From JACTOJ01 sp032335695 (lineage in GTDB: Bacteria; Bacillota; Clostridia; Clostridiales; Clostridiaceae): 64,000 nucleotides of DNA. A model generated the notes under the pieces. That model made no database searches and was not told the DNA's origin. It was given only the letters and a program-made list of their open reading frames with translations. Below, piece after piece: positions 49,541 through 58,404 of this stretch. The stretch covers positions 62,001 to 126,000 of the forward strand of contig NZ_JACTOJ010000002.1 in the NCBI RefSeq assembly GCF_032335695.1, written 5' to 3'. The position numbers and the translations under genes were made by a program. Position 1 is the first letter of the stretch. The number at the start of each line of letters is the position of its first letter.

Positions 49541-50956
49541 TTAATTTGTAGTAAGTTTCACGCTTACTGTCTGTGTCTGTCCATCTCTATATATTTCAAC
49601 CTTTATTACATCATTTGCCTTATGCTTATCCTTTAATGTGTTGATCTCTGCAACAGTTTTTACAGCTTTGCCATCAAATTTTGTTATTACATCATTCTTT
49701 TGAATACCTGCATTATCTGCTGCACCAAATCTTGTTACTGAATCAACCAATACTCCTTGAGGTAAACTGTAGCTTTGGAAGGTTGTTTGATCATAATCTT
49801 CAGCAGTTATTCCAAGCATAAGTCTCTGCTTAGATAAGGTTGGAAGCTTATCTTTTGCAATATTGATTGGTATAGCAAATCCCATTCCTTCGATAGTTGC
49901 ATCAGTAGAAGTTCCCTGCTGGCTATTGTTAGAAAGCTTTGCTGAGTTTATTCCTATTACCTGTCCTTTTGAGTTTAATAGAGGTCCGCCGCTGTTACCG
50001 CTATTTATGGCTGCATCTGTCTGTATATATTTAGTTCCATTTTCCTCAAGCTGTCTGTTAAGTCCGCTTACTATTCCTGTAGTAACTGAATTTGAGAATT
50101 CTTTTCCTAAAGGATTTCCTATAGCTACTACTGATTCTCCTACTTGAAGAGAGCTTGAATCTCCTAATTCAACAACTCCTGGCATTGTAACTTTATCAGT
50201 AACCTGTATAACTGCTATATCATTTTGATCATCATAGTTAACCACTTTTGCATTAACTTCTTTTCCGCTGCTGAATTGTACCTTAACAGAAGTTGCACCT
50301 GAAACAACATGATAATTAGTTAATATATAACCATCTTGGCTAATTATCATTCCAGTACCAACACCTTCCATAGCTTGCTGTCCATAAATAGTATTAGTAA
50401 AACCCTTTATGGAAACTGTAACTACTGCTGGACTTACCTTCTTTACGATATCTGTAACTGTTAATCCGCTGTTTTCACTAGCAACAGTTGTTGCATGATA
50501 TGAATAAGAACTGCTGCTTGAAGTTGTACTTGCAGTGCTCTGATTTCCTGCTACAGTTTTATATAATGGGGTGCTAGAAAAGAAATTTGTATTAGGAAGT
50601 ACATATAAAGCTGCTCCTAAGGAAGCTCCACCTCCTATACCTGCACACAATACTCCTACTAATACATAGGACATTACTCTCTTTAATTTCCCTGGTTTTT
50701 TATGTTTTTTGGTATTTACATCTGTCACATAATAATTTGTAGAATTTGGATTCGTATAGTTTGTATTTTCATAGCCATTAGAATTAAATTCATAACTTGA
50801 TAAAGTACTATCGTTATTATTGCTTTCATTGCTGCTGTTATCTTGGGATGATTGATCTTCGCTCATATAAAATCCGTTTCCTTCTACATAGTTATTATTT
50901 ATATTATCATTCTGATTTTTATTTAAGTTATCCTTATTAGAATTATTGTTTTCCAT
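49541..50956 (-). CDS. htrA: HtrA/DegP-like membrane-anchored serine protease
   Basis: 471 residues. An Asn/Ser-rich cytoplasmic N-terminus (1-90) is followed by one membrane helix (about 95-119), a Ser/Thr linker and the trypsin-like domain with catalytic His216 (ILTNYHVVSG), Asp246 (DQNDIAVIQV) and Ser322 (INSGNSGGPLL). A PDZ domain follows (VLVDSVTRFGAADNAGIQKN). It degrades or refolds damaged exported proteins at the cell surface. AGGAGG precedes the ATG. The call is firm; assignment to htrA rather than htrB or yyxA is not possible. Confidence 0.93.
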   Translation of the reverse strand: MENNNSNKDNLNKNQNDNINNNYVEGNGFYMSEDQSSQDNSSNESNNNDSTLSSYEFNSNGYENTNYTNPNSTNYYVTDVNTKKHKKPGKLKRVMSYVLVGVLCAGIGGGASLGAALYVLPNTNFFSSTPLYKTVAGNQSTASTTSSSSSYSYHATTVASENSGLTVTDIVKKVSPAVVTVSIKGFTNTIYGQQAMEGVGTGMIISQDGYILTNYHVVSGATSVKVQFSSGKEVNAKVVNYDDQNDIAVIQVTDKVTMPGVVELGDSSSLQVGESVVAIGNPLGKEFSNSVTTGIVSGLNRQLEENGTKYIQTDAAINSGNSGGPLLNSKGQVIGINSAKLSNNSQQGTSTDATIEGMGFAIPINIAKDKLPTLSKQRLMLGITAEDYDQTTFQSYSLPQGVLVDSVTRFGAADNAGIQKNDVITKFDGKAVKTVAEINTLKDKHKANDVIKVEIYRDGQTQTVSVKLTTN

Positions 50957-50996
50957 ATTTTCTACCTCCTAATGGATTGGTTTTATTTATCTTACA

Positions 50997-51024
50997 AGTA
51001 TATAATAAAACCTCTTTGTGTCAA
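50997..51024 (-). promoter_or_regulatory. Promoter of the HtrA gene
   Basis: On the minus strand TTGACA (51024-51019), 16 bases, TATACT (51002-50997). A CssR- or CtsR-type operator was not recognised. Confidence 0.75.
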
Positions 51025-51118
51025 TTTAGTGTCACCGCTGTAACAAAATTTTTAAAAGGATTAGTATTTTAATATGGAAAAAGGTATTTTACCAGCATTT
51101 TTTTATTTTAATTTTGTT

Positions 51119-51445
51119 TTAAATTAGTTTTTCTCCAGTATGCATCTCTTTTTTATTACCAATTTTTAAGCTTCTTTTGCTAAGCTCTGACTGTATTTCC
51201 TGCAAACTGACGTCTTTTTCTGCCATCAGCACTATCATGTGATAGCAAAGATCGCAGATCTCTCCAATAAGATCGCTCTTACTATCATTTTTTGATGCTA
51301 TGATAACCTCAGAGCTCTCCTCTCCAACCTTTTTTAATATTTTGTCCAAGCCTTTTTCAAATAAGTAATTTGTATAGGAACCCTCCATAGGATTCGCCTT
51401 TCTATCTATTATGACTTCATATAAATCTTCTAAAACTTTATCCAT
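51119..51445 (-). CDS. hisE: Phosphoribosyl-ATP pyrophosphatase
   Basis: 108 residues from the ATG at 51445 (GAGGTGA upstream); the longer frame runs into hisI. It hydrolyses PR-ATP to PR-AMP, step 2 of histidine synthesis. The MazG-like metal helices are LDKILKKVGEESSEVIIASK and SDLIGEICDLCYHMIVLMAE. Last gene of the his operon, separate from hisI, whereas in many bacteria the two are fused. Confidence 0.95.
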   Translation of the reverse strand: MDKVLEDLYEVIIDRKANPMEGSYTNYLFEKGLDKILKKVGEESSEVIIASKNDSKSDLIGEICDLCYHMIVLMAEKDVSLQEIQSELSKRSLKIGNKKEMHTGEKLI

Positions 51446-51455
51446 AAAATTCACC

Positions 51456-51785
51456 TCATTTATTAACATCAGTAAAAAAACAGGTCTTATTTCCTGTATG
51501 ACAGGCAGCTCCAATCTGGTCTACCATAATAAGCAGAGTATCCTTATCACAGTCTATTTTAATGTTCTTAACATATTGATAGTGCCCTGAAGTTGCTCCT
51601 TTATTCCAAAATTCTTTTCTTGATCTGCTCCAAAACCAAGTTGTGCCAGTGTCAATAGTCCTTCTTAAGGATTCCTCATTCATGTACGCAAGCATTAATA
51701 CTTCTTTAGTTTCATTATCTTGTATTATTGCTGGTATAAGTCCTTTGTCATCATATTTTATATTTTTTAATTCATACATATTCAT
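51456..51785 (-). CDS. hisI: Phosphoribosyl-AMP cyclohydrolase
   Basis: 109 residues. It opens the purine ring of PR-AMP, step 3. Zinc and magnesium ligands are visible: CDKDTLLIMVDQIGAACHTG and the SRSRKEFWNKGATSGH motif. It overlaps the hisF stop (ATGA); a second in-frame ATG at 51779 is better spaced from GTGAGG and may be the real start. Confidence 0.95.
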   Translation of the reverse strand: MNMYELKNIKYDDKGLIPAIIQDNETKEVLMLAYMNEESLRRTIDTGTTWFWSRSRKEFWNKGATSGHYQYVKNIKIDCDKDTLLIMVDQIGAACHTGNKTCFFTDVNK

Positions 51786-52543
51786 AACCTCACAGGAATA
51801 TTTTCATTTTTAAGATATTTTTTAACTTGTTCTATAGTTAATTCTCTGTAATGAAACAGAGATGCTGCCAAAGCTGCATCAGCACCGCTTTCTTTAAATA
51901 CCTGTGAAAAATGTTCTATTTTACCACAGCCTCCAGAGGCTATTACTGGAATTTTTATTTCCGATGCTACAGCATCCGTAAGCTCTATATCAAATCCTTT
52001 TTTAGTGCCATCCGCATCCATACTAGTCAAAAGTATTTCTCCTGCACCTAGAGCTTCAACCTCTTTTACCCAGGTAATAAGATCCATACCTGTATCTATT
52101 CTTCCTCCATTGATAACCACATTCCAGCCAGTTCCATCAGCACGCTTTCTACCATCTACAGCCACTACCACACATTGGCTGCCAAATCTTTCGGCTGCTC
52201 TATTTATGAGATTTTTATCTCTTACCGCCGCAGAATTAATTGATATTTTATCAGCACCAGCTCTAAGAAGATTTTTAAAATCTTCAAGCTCTCTTATCCC
52301 TCCCCCAACCGTAAGCGGAATAAACACTTTTTCGGCTGTTCGTCTTACCACATCTATCATGGTATTTCTTCCTTCATGGGTGGCAGTTATATCTAAAAAT
52401 ACAATTTCATCTGCGCCTTGACGGTTATAGTATTCAGCTATTTCTACAGGATCTCCAACATCCTTTAAATTTATAAAATTGACGCCTTTCACAACTCTCC
52501 CATTGTTTACATCCAGACAAGGTATTATTCTTTTAGTAAGCAT
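51782..52543 (-). CDS. hisF: Imidazole glycerol phosphate synthase, cyclase subunit
   Basis: 253 residues. A TIM barrel with catalytic Asp in RIIPCLDVNNGRVVKG (N-terminal) and in LLTSMDADGTKKG (C-terminal), plus the phosphate sites TVGGGI and IASGGCG. With HisH it forms imidazole glycerol phosphate and AICAR. It follows hisH after only 13 bases, where hisA usually lies in this operon type. The sequence is clearly HisF, not HisA. Confidence 0.97.
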   Translation of the reverse strand: MLTKRIIPCLDVNNGRVVKGVNFINLKDVGDPVEIAEYYNRQGADEIVFLDITATHEGRNTMIDVVRRTAEKVFIPLTVGGGIRELEDFKNLLRAGADKISINSAAVRDKNLINRAAERFGSQCVVVAVDGRKRADGTGWNVVINGGRIDTGMDLITWVKEVEALGAGEILLTSMDADGTKKGFDIELTDAVASEIKIPVIASGGCGKIEHFSQVFKESGADAALAASLFHYRELTIEQVKKYLKNENIPVRL

Positions 52544-52556
52544 ATTAAATTCCTCC

Positions 52557-53165
52557 TTACTTAGAGATCATATCTATGAAATTTTTCAGCATTAGCATTC
52601 CTACATCCCCGCTCTTTTCAGGATGGAACTGTGCTCCAAAAACATTACCATTCTGAACTACTGCCGGTACATCTATTCCATAATCGGCTGTAGCTGCTAG
52701 ATTAGCTTCATTCTCCACTTCCGCATAATAGGAATGTACAAAGTACACATAGCTTCCATTTTCAACTCCTTGAATTAGCTTACATTCTCTTTTTATATCC
52801 AAGCTGTTCCACCCCATATGAGGTATTTTATAATCAATTTCTAATTTTTTTATTTTCCCTCTTATGAGTCCAAGTCCTTCTGTAGGTTCTACTTCATATC
52901 CAATATCGAATAAAAGCTGCATGCCAAGACATATACCCAAAAATGGTTTTCCCGAAAATGAATAATCTTTAATGAATTGATCAAGCTCATTATTTTTTAT
53001 ATTCTTCATAGCATCTGGAAAAGCTCCTACACCCGGAAGTATAAGTCCATGGCATTTTTCTAATTCTTCTTTATCAGCAGTTATAATGGTACTAGCCTTC
53101 AAGCTCTCCAGGGCTTTCTGAACACTGCTTAGATTTCCCATGCCATAATCTATAATACCTATCAT
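52557..53165 (-). CDS. hisH: Imidazole glycerol phosphate synthase, glutamine amidotransferase subunit
   Basis: 202 residues from the ATG at 53165 (AAAGGAGGG upstream). It has the class-I amidotransferase motif FLGICLGMQLLFD with the nucleophilic Cys and the His-x-Glu at FGAQFHPEKSG. It delivers ammonia to HisF. Confidence 0.97.
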   Translation of the reverse strand: MIGIIDYGMGNLSSVQKALESLKASTIITADKEELEKCHGLILPGVGAFPDAMKNIKNNELDQFIKDYSFSGKPFLGICLGMQLLFDIGYEVEPTEGLGLIRGKIKKLEIDYKIPHMGWNSLDIKRECKLIQGVENGSYVYFVHSYYAEVENEANLAATADYGIDVPAVVQNGNVFGAQFHPEKSGDVGMLMLKNFIDMISK

Positions 53166-53194
53166 CAAATCACCCTCCTTTTAACACAGTTTTT

Positions 53195-53782
53195 TTATAA
53201 TATACCCTTTGTTGACATTACCCCTTTAATGCTGCTATCTATAGTTACTGCCTCTCTTAAGGCTCTGCCAAAAGCCTTGAATATCGCCTCTATCATATGA
53301 TGATTATTTTTGCCATGGAGGATTTTTATATGAAGAGTTATTCCTGCATTGAAGGCCGCAGCTCTAAAAAATTCCTCCACCATTTCCGTATCTAAATCTC
53401 CTACTTTATCTACGGTAAATTCTGCATCAAAAACTAAAAATGCTCTTCCGCTTATATCCAAGGACACCAGACCTAGAGTTTCATCCATTGGTACATAAGA
53501 AGTGCCGTATCTTTTTATACTGCTCTTATCTCCCAAGGCTTCCTTAATGCATGCCCCAAGGACTATACCTATATCCTCTACGGTATGATGACAATCTACT
53601 TGTAAATCTCCCTTAGCCTTTAAATCCAAATCCATTCTCCCATGTGCCGCAAAAAGTGTAAGCATATGATCTAAAAATCCTATTCCAGTGTCAATATTGC
53701 TGTTTCCTTCTCCGTCTACCTTTAGGTTTAGCTTAATATCCGTTTCTTTTGTTTTTCTTGATATTTCAGAATACCTTCCCAT
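53195..53782 (-). CDS. hisB: Imidazoleglycerol-phosphate dehydratase
   Basis: 195 residues from the ATG at 53782, after GGAGAGTGA (the longer frame overlaps hisC). It is the mono-functional form: DTGIGFLDHMLTLFAAHGRM and DCHHTVEDIGIVLG carry the manganese-binding histidines, mirrored by NNHHMIEAIFKAFGRALREA. There is no HAD-phosphatase domain, so histidinol-phosphate phosphatase must be encoded elsewhere. Confidence 0.97.
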   Translation of the reverse strand: MGRYSEISRKTKETDIKLNLKVDGEGNSNIDTGIGFLDHMLTLFAAHGRMDLDLKAKGDLQVDCHHTVEDIGIVLGACIKEALGDKSSIKRYGTSYVPMDETLGLVSLDISGRAFLVFDAEFTVDKVGDLDTEMVEEFFRAAAFNAGITLHIKILHGKNNHHMIEAIFKAFGRALREAVTIDSSIKGVMSTKGIL

Positions 53783-53786
53783 AAAA

Positions 53787-54857
53787 TCACTCTCCAATAC
53801 CAGCAAGCAGTTTCTCTAATGCTTCAATAAATTCCCCATTCTCTTTTCTGGTGCCTGCATTTACTCTAAGGTTCTCTCCAAAATTTCTTACTATTATGCT
53901 GCTATTTCTTAAGCTTTCAAATATTATCTGAGAATAAACAGTCCTTATATATATAAAATTTGCACCTGTGGGGTACACCTTTAATTTGCTTTTTCCAAAC
54001 TTACTTTCTAAATTCAAAAGCTTCTCATATAAATAGTTTCTCTCTTCTTTTATTCTTTTTATATTCTCCCTTATTATCTCCGGATGACTAAGCATAACCT
54101 TAGCCGCTGCCTGAGATAGAGAATTTACATTGTAAGGAGGCTTAACCTTTTTGGCATTTTCTATAATAATATCTCCAGCTATCAAAAATCCTACTCTTAA
54201 CCCTGCCAAGCCAAAAGCTTTTGAACAAGTCCTAAGCACCGCCAAATTTTCATATTCATATATGCAGTCAATTACAGTTTCACCGTAAAACTCATAATAA
54301 GCTTCATCTGCCACTACTAAAGCGTCACAGTTTTTCACTACATAAAGTATGTCATCTCTTTTTATCACATTTCCTGTAGGATTGTTTGGATTAGAAAATA
54401 TTATTAGCTTAACAGCATTGTCATTAGCCAATTTTACAAATGCCTCTTTATGAAAAATCAAATTTTCTCCCATATCATATTCTAAGGAAGAAGCCCCTAT
54501 AATTGAGGCGTAAAACTTATACATTGAAAAATCAGGTTTTAAAGTGAGGATTTTATCTCCACTTTCTAGAAATCCATTGCACAAGGTTTGTATTATGTCA
54601 TCGGAGCCATTGCCGGGCATTATATTTTTTTCTGATGTTCCGCAGTATTCTCCATATAATCTGCATATTTCCTCTGCATCAGGATCTGGATACCTATTGA
54701 AGAGTACCTCATCTATGGTACTGAAAAGCTCCTCCTTTAGTTCTTTAGGGAACTCCAGAAAGCTTTCATTGGCATCCAATTTTACATTGTACTTATTTTT
54801 ATCCATTATATATGGTTGTATTTTTTTTAATTTTTCATTTATAGAAATCTTCCCCAT
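53787..54857 (-). CDS. hisC: Histidinol-phosphate aminotransferase
   Basis: 356 residues. A PLP enzyme of aminotransferase class I/II: LKLDANESFLEFP near the start, IIFSNPNNPTGNV, VADEAYYEF, and the PLP Lys in TCSKAFGLAGLRVG. It converts imidazole acetol phosphate to histidinol phosphate. The ATG overlaps the hisD stop (TAATG). Confidence 0.97.
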   Translation of the reverse strand: MGKISINEKLKKIQPYIMDKNKYNVKLDANESFLEFPKELKEELFSTIDEVLFNRYPDPDAEEICRLYGEYCGTSEKNIMPGNGSDDIIQTLCNGFLESGDKILTLKPDFSMYKFYASIIGASSLEYDMGENLIFHKEAFVKLANDNAVKLIIFSNPNNPTGNVIKRDDILYVVKNCDALVVADEAYYEFYGETVIDCIYEYENLAVLRTCSKAFGLAGLRVGFLIAGDIIIENAKKVKPPYNVNSLSQAAAKVMLSHPEIIRENIKRIKEERNYLYEKLLNLESKFGKSKLKVYPTGANFIYIRTVYSQIIFESLRNSSIIVRNFGENLRVNAGTRKENGEFIEALEKLLAGIGE

Positions 54858-56143
54858 TACTCTAACCTCACTTTTATGGAATTTGCATGAGCAGTTAATC
54901 CTTCTGCTTCTGCCAGTACTATAGCCTTATCTCCTATGCTTTTAAGCGCATTCTCAGTATAATAAAGAAAGCTTGATTTTTTTATAAAGCTGTCTACAGA
55001 TAATGGAGAAAAGAATCTTGCACTACCGCTGGTTGGCAGCACATGATTAGGCCCAGCAATATAATCTCCAAGAGGTTCCGGTGCATATTTCCCAAGAAAT
55101 ATGGAACCTGCATTTTTTATTTCTCCGAGGTAGGACATAGGTTCATCAACCATTAATTCCAAGTGCTCCGGTGCTATGGTATTAGCTATATTTATAGCGT
55201 GCTTTGTATCTTCTGTTACTACAATGCAGCCATAATTTTCTATAGATTCTTCTATTATCTTTCTTCTGCTTAGACTTTTAATTTGCAGCTCCATCTGCTG
55301 TCTAACCTTTTTAGCCAGGTCCATAGAATTAGTTACTAATATAGCAGACGCCAAAACATCATGCTCAGCCTGAGACATCAAATCTGCAGCTACATATTTT
55401 TCATTTGCTGTTTCATCTGCCACTATCAAGATTTCGCTGGGTCCGGCTATCATATCAATGTCTACAAAGCCAAAAACATATCTTTTAGCGGTGGCCACAT
55501 ATATATTTCCAGGTCCTACTATCTTATCTACTTTTGGTATGCTCTCTGTACCAAAGGCTAAAGCTGCAACAGCCTGAGCTCCTCCTACCTTATAAACCTT
55601 GTCAACTCCTGCAAGCTTTGCTGCAACTAATATATTAGGATTCACTTTGCCATCTCTTGAAGGAGGCGTCACCATGATTAAATTATTTACTCCAGCTACC
55701 TTGGCAGGAATAGCGTTCATAAGCACTGAGGAGGGATAGGCTGCAGTGCCTCCAGGAACATATATTCCAACGTTTTCTAGTGCCCTTATATTTTGTCCAA
55801 GCATTACTCCCTGTTCTTTGGTTATTAACCAAGATTTCTGTTTTTGTTTTTCATGATAGAATTCAATATTTTCCTTAGCTGCATTTATTGCAGCTATAAA
55901 TTTTTCTTCCACCTTGCTGAAAGCCTCATCAAATTCTTCCTGAGATACTAAAAAATTATCTATTTTAACCCTATCAAAGCTTTGAGTGTAATCCTTAAGA
56001 GCTTTATCCCCTTCTTTTTTTACTGTTTTTATTATTTCATCTACTATAAAACTCACTTCTTCTTTTACTTCTTCACTTCTATTCTTCAAGCTTTCTATAT
56101 ATTGCTTTTCCAGGCTTCCATCCGCTTTTATTATTTCTATCAT
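54857..56143 (-). CDS. hisD: Histidinol dehydrogenase
   Basis: 428 residues. It oxidises histidinol to histidine in two NAD+ steps. Conserved: GIYVPGGTAAYPSSVLMNAI, MIAGPSEILIVADETAN, the zinc/catalytic SQAEHDVLASAILVT and APEHLELMV, and GPNHVLPTSGSARFFSPLSV. AAGGAGATTAAG precedes the ATG. Confidence 0.98.
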   Translation of the reverse strand: MIEIIKADGSLEKQYIESLKNRSEEVKEEVSFIVDEIIKTVKKEGDKALKDYTQSFDRVKIDNFLVSQEEFDEAFSKVEEKFIAAINAAKENIEFYHEKQKQKSWLITKEQGVMLGQNIRALENVGIYVPGGTAAYPSSVLMNAIPAKVAGVNNLIMVTPPSRDGKVNPNILVAAKLAGVDKVYKVGGAQAVAALAFGTESIPKVDKIVGPGNIYVATAKRYVFGFVDIDMIAGPSEILIVADETANEKYVAADLMSQAEHDVLASAILVTNSMDLAKKVRQQMELQIKSLSRRKIIEESIENYGCIVVTEDTKHAINIANTIAPEHLELMVDEPMSYLGEIKNAGSIFLGKYAPEPLGDYIAGPNHVLPTSGSARFFSPLSVDSFIKKSSFLYYTENALKSIGDKAIVLAEAEGLTAHANSIKVRLE

Positions 56144-56190
56144 CTCTTAATCTCCTTTTTGTAGAATTATTTTAACCCCTGGGATATTTT

Positions 56191-56835
56191 TCAGCATGCG
56201 CTCTCATGATCCACATATTTCTGAATCTTATATATTATGTCCTCAATTTTTTCCTTTTTCATTTTTAAGCTTGCTACATTAACTATCATTCTTGCACTTA
56301 TGTCACAAACTTCCTCCAATACGATTAATCCGTTCTCTCTGAGAGTTGTTCCTGTTTCCATGATATCCACAATAGCATCCGCAAGACCTAATATAGGTGC
56401 TATCTCTACAGATCCTTCTATTTTTATTATTTCCACGTCCATACCTTTTTTAGAGAAAAATTCTCTTGCCACTGCTGGATACTTAGTAGCTATTTTTTTA
56501 TTATTATAACCGCTGTATAAATTTACTCCCGGCATAGCTGCCACTATGAATTTGCATTTTCCAACCTTTAAATCTACCACTTCATAATAGTTTTTTCCGC
56601 TCTCCATAAGAGTATCTTTTCCTACAATACCTATATCTGCTGCGCCATGTTCCACATAGGTTACCACATCTGCCGCTTTTGCCAGAAAAAATTCTATATC
56701 ATTTTCTTCATCATTAAAAATAAGTTTTCTTCCTTTATTTTTAAGTTCCCCGCAGTTAATTCCTACAGCTTCAAAGATTTCTATGGAGTTTTTCTCAAGA
56801 CGTCCTTTTGTTAATGCAATTTTCAATTTTGCCAT
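56191..56835 (-). CDS. hisG: ATP phosphoribosyltransferase, short form (catalytic subunit)
   Basis: 214 residues, the short HisG that lacks the C-terminal regulatory domain and depends on HisZ, encoded just upstream. Motifs: LKIALTKGRLEKNSIEIFEA and the PRPP loop ADAIVDIMETGTTLRENGL. It catalyses the first step of histidine synthesis. GGGGAGG precedes the ATG. Confidence 0.97.
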   Translation of the reverse strand: MAKLKIALTKGRLEKNSIEIFEAVGINCGELKNKGRKLIFNDEENDIEFFLAKAADVVTYVEHGAADIGIVGKDTLMESGKNYYEVVDLKVGKCKFIVAAMPGVNLYSGYNNKKIATKYPAVAREFFSKKGMDVEIIKIEGSVEIAPILGLADAIVDIMETGTTLRENGLIVLEEVCDISARMIVNVASLKMKKEKIEDIIYKIQKYVDHESAC

Positions 56836-56849
56836 TTTTTCCTCCCCAT

Positions 56850-58112
56850 TTATAGCTGAAATTCTTTTTCTTCTTTGCTTTCCACATCATAAATATAGGT
56901 GCTTTCATCCTTTATAAAAATAATATTTTTGATTCCTTTTTTAGATGAATACTCTACAGTTTCTTCTCTTTTTGAAAAGAACGACATTTCACAAGCAAAT
57001 CCTTTTGAGATTATTCTATCCGCTAATTTGTTTGCTATATCCGTACTCTTATAATCATAGTGAATTATATAATCGGCATTAATATTTACAAAATTTTTTC
57101 TACCCTGCTTATGAAAATACTCTAATATCCCATCTACATTTATAGCAAATCCTGTGGCAGGAATATCTGCTCCAAAATTTTTCACAAGCTTGTCATATCT
57201 TCCTCCGCTTAATATCTCATCTCCTGCTTCATCTATATAAGCTCTAAATATCAAGCCTGTATAATAATCTATATGATGCACCATTCCTAAGTCCACAGTT
57301 AGATAATCTTTGAAGCCCATAGTTACCAGTATGTCGTAAATATTCTCTAGGTTATTCAAAGCTTCAAAAGCTTGCTTTATTTTATCCCCCTGCTTAAGCT
57401 GATTTAATAGCTTTCTAGCTGTATCCAAAACTTTAATATCTCCAAAAAGTGCCGGAAGCTTATTTAATATCTCCATATCACTCTTTGATAAGCCAGCTTT
57501 TCTTTCCAATAAAAAATCCTTTAAAGCTCCAAAATTTTTATTTTCTATAAAACTTCTGATGCTTTCTTTTTCTTCATCCTCTAGATCTAAATTCTCAACT
57601 ATTCCCTTAAAGAAATCTATTTGCCCAAGTTCCAGTTTAAAATTGGTTATTCCTGCTTTAATCATGGCCTTCATCGCAGTTGCTATAACTTCTATATCCG
57701 CTTTTAATTCCCCTGAGCCTAGGATTTCTACTCCGGATTGAGTGAATTCATTTTTCTTACCGTTTAGATTCTCATTGGCTCTGAAAACATTAGCAGAATA
57801 ACAAAATTTAATGGGATAATAGCTGTCTCTTAATTTAGTTGCTGCAAGCCTTGCCGCAGGTGTGGTCATATCTGGTCTAAGCACCATTATCCTGCCGCGA
57901 TTATCAAATAATTTATACAGCTTTTCCTGCTCAATCCATATATTATCTCCATCAAACACATCATAAAACTCCAAAGTTGGAGTTACTATTTCCACAAATC
58001 CTCTATCTAGATAAACCTTCTTTAAAATATTTTCTATATACCTCTTATCCGCACAATCCTGAAATAATATATCTCTTGTGCCTTCAGGTATATTTTTTTT
58101 CCACTTCCTCAT
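56850..58112 (-). CDS. hisZ: ATP phosphoribosyltransferase regulatory subunit (HisRS-like)
   Basis: 420 residues, a class-II aminoacyl-tRNA synthetase-like fold without tRNA-charging function: IPEGTRDILFQDCADKRYIE, the motif-2-like VLRPDMTTPAARLAATKLRD, and VHHIDYYTGLIFRAYIDEAG with GGRYDKL. A short C-terminal alpha/beta domain follows. It pairs with short HisG. First gene of the operon; GGTGG is five bases before the ATG. Confidence 0.95.
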   Translation of the reverse strand: MRKWKKNIPEGTRDILFQDCADKRYIENILKKVYLDRGFVEIVTPTLEFYDVFDGDNIWIEQEKLYKLFDNRGRIMVLRPDMTTPAARLAATKLRDSYYPIKFCYSANVFRANENLNGKKNEFTQSGVEILGSGELKADIEVIATAMKAMIKAGITNFKLELGQIDFFKGIVENLDLEDEEKESIRSFIENKNFGALKDFLLERKAGLSKSDMEILNKLPALFGDIKVLDTARKLLNQLKQGDKIKQAFEALNNLENIYDILVTMGFKDYLTVDLGMVHHIDYYTGLIFRAYIDEAGDEILSGGRYDKLVKNFGADIPATGFAINVDGILEYFHKQGRKNFVNINADYIIHYDYKSTDIANKLADRIISKGFACEMSFFSKREETVEYSSKKGIKNIIFIKDESTYIYDVESKEEKEFQL

Positions 58113-58159
58113 TTTTCCACCGCCTAAACTTTAACGCTTTACCACGCTACTATATTAAA

Positions 58160-58188
58160 ATATTATCAGCTAAAATATTATATGTCAA
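58160..58188 (-). promoter_or_regulatory. Promoter of the histidine operon
   Basis: On the minus strand TTGACA (58188-58183), 17 bases, TAATAT (58165-58160), leaving only about 40 bases before hisZ. No T-box or attenuator fits in that space. The rest of the gap to 58404 is AT-rich and empty of genes. Confidence 0.8.
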
Positions 58189-58404
58189 CATTTATTATGC
58201 TTAACCATTTATCTATTATTTACCGTATTTAAAAATAGTGCATTTTGAAAAGATAATTATTTTTATATTTATTTAAGGCATAATCAATAATATATCCATA
58301 ATTTTTTTTATAATTTTAGAATTAAACAGGAAATAATTTATTTATTCGTAAAATAGGTTTAAAATGTAAGAGGAAAAAGACATAAAATTGGAGGTACTAA
58401 AAAA

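Noticed and set aside
58113..58404. T-box or histidine attenuator before hisZ
   Set aside because: The promoter leaves only about 40 bases of leader, and no T-box sequence or terminator is present.
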